From: Candidatus Nomurabacteria bacterium
GTDB lineage: Bacteria; Patescibacteriota; Minisyncoccia; Phycocordibacterales; UBA9973
Direction of reading: 5' to 3'
DNA length: 5,530 nucleotides
Assembly: GCA_943359425.1 (NCBI GenBank)
Contig: CALRHN010000034.1
Span: 1 to 5,530 of the forward strand
A program made the translations under genes and the position numbers. The notes beneath the pieces were generated by a model. That model had not been told where the DNA came from. It was given only the letters and a program-made list of their open reading frames with translations, and did no database searches. Below, one piece after another: positions 5,416-5,530 of this stretch. Positions within the stretch are counted from its first letter, which is position 1; each line of letters begins with the position of its first letter.

Positions 5416-5530
5416 ATATCTCGATCCGCTCCGGTTGGTACCGGGCGTTCAGGTAGACGTGTTTCTTTTCAATATTTGTGACATGCGTCTTGTCGAGCGT
5501 CGCTTCGACGACGAGGCCTTGCATCGTTTG
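5414..5530 (-). CDS. C-terminal end of a convergent gene (partial), unrecognised
   Basis: On the - strand a frame is open from the window edge (5530) down to a TAA at 5416-5414, giving 38 residues that include MQGLVVEATLDKTHV and end in NARYQPERIEI. Codon use is GC-rich and strand-appropriate, like the nusB-smc block, and the stop falls exactly in the T-run of the terminator of the converging gene, as expected for tightly packed convergent genes. The internal Met codon (5524-5522) is probably not the start because the frame stays open through the edge. The fragment shows an amphipathic, basic C-terminus but no motif that I can assign to a family. Confidence 0.6.
   Translation of the reverse strand, partial: QTMQGLVVEATLDKTHVTNIEKKHVYLNARYQPERIEI

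Overview
The window looks like chromosomal DNA from a bacterium of the Candidate Phyla Radiation, most likely a parcubacterium (Patescibacteria). The evidence is a NusB protein fused to a Nudix domain, an SMC protein of only 746 residues, dense spacing of 8-9 nt or slight overlap between most genes, and no recognisable Shine-Dalgarno sequence at any start. The taxonomic call rests on remembered family features, not on a search.

Region 1 (1-4024) is an information-processing block on the + strand. It starts with the Lys/Ala/Arg-rich C-terminal tail of an upstream gene (1-53), followed by nusB-nudix (97-993), rnc for RNase III (1080-1775) and smc (1784-4024). rnc-smc is a widely conserved bacterial pair. 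NusB acts in transcription antitermination of rRNA operons, RNase III processes double-stranded RNA including pre-rRNA, and SMC compacts and segregates chromosomes. The only sizeable gap here (994-1079) is filled by a heptamer repeat array arranged as a 20-bp hairpin just upstream of rnc.

Region 2 (4034-4851) holds two small VOC-superfamily (glyoxalase/bleomycin-resistance-like) genes with an ATGA overlap. The first is clearly more AT-rich than the block before it (56 G+C in 180 bases counted over 4081-4260, against 59 in 120 over two sampled smc lines), which suggests an accessory insertion directly behind smc.

Region 3 (4852-5415) is a separate transcription unit. It has a near-consensus sigma70-type promoter (TTGACA, 17 nt, TAGAAT) whose spacer holds a GC-rich dyad. 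This is followed by a 62-nt T-rich leader, a gene for a small secreted-then-anchored membrane protein of unknown function (4979-5350), and a strong intrinsic terminator (5382-5415).

Region 4 (5414-5530) is the C-terminal end of a convergent gene on the - strand, cut by the window edge and not recognised.

No tRNA, rRNA, CRISPR, transposase or phage gene was seen. The most interesting points are the hairpin in front of the gene for the double-strand-specific RNase, the shortened SMC without a recognisable hinge, the NusB-Nudix fusion and the dyad inside the promoter spacer.
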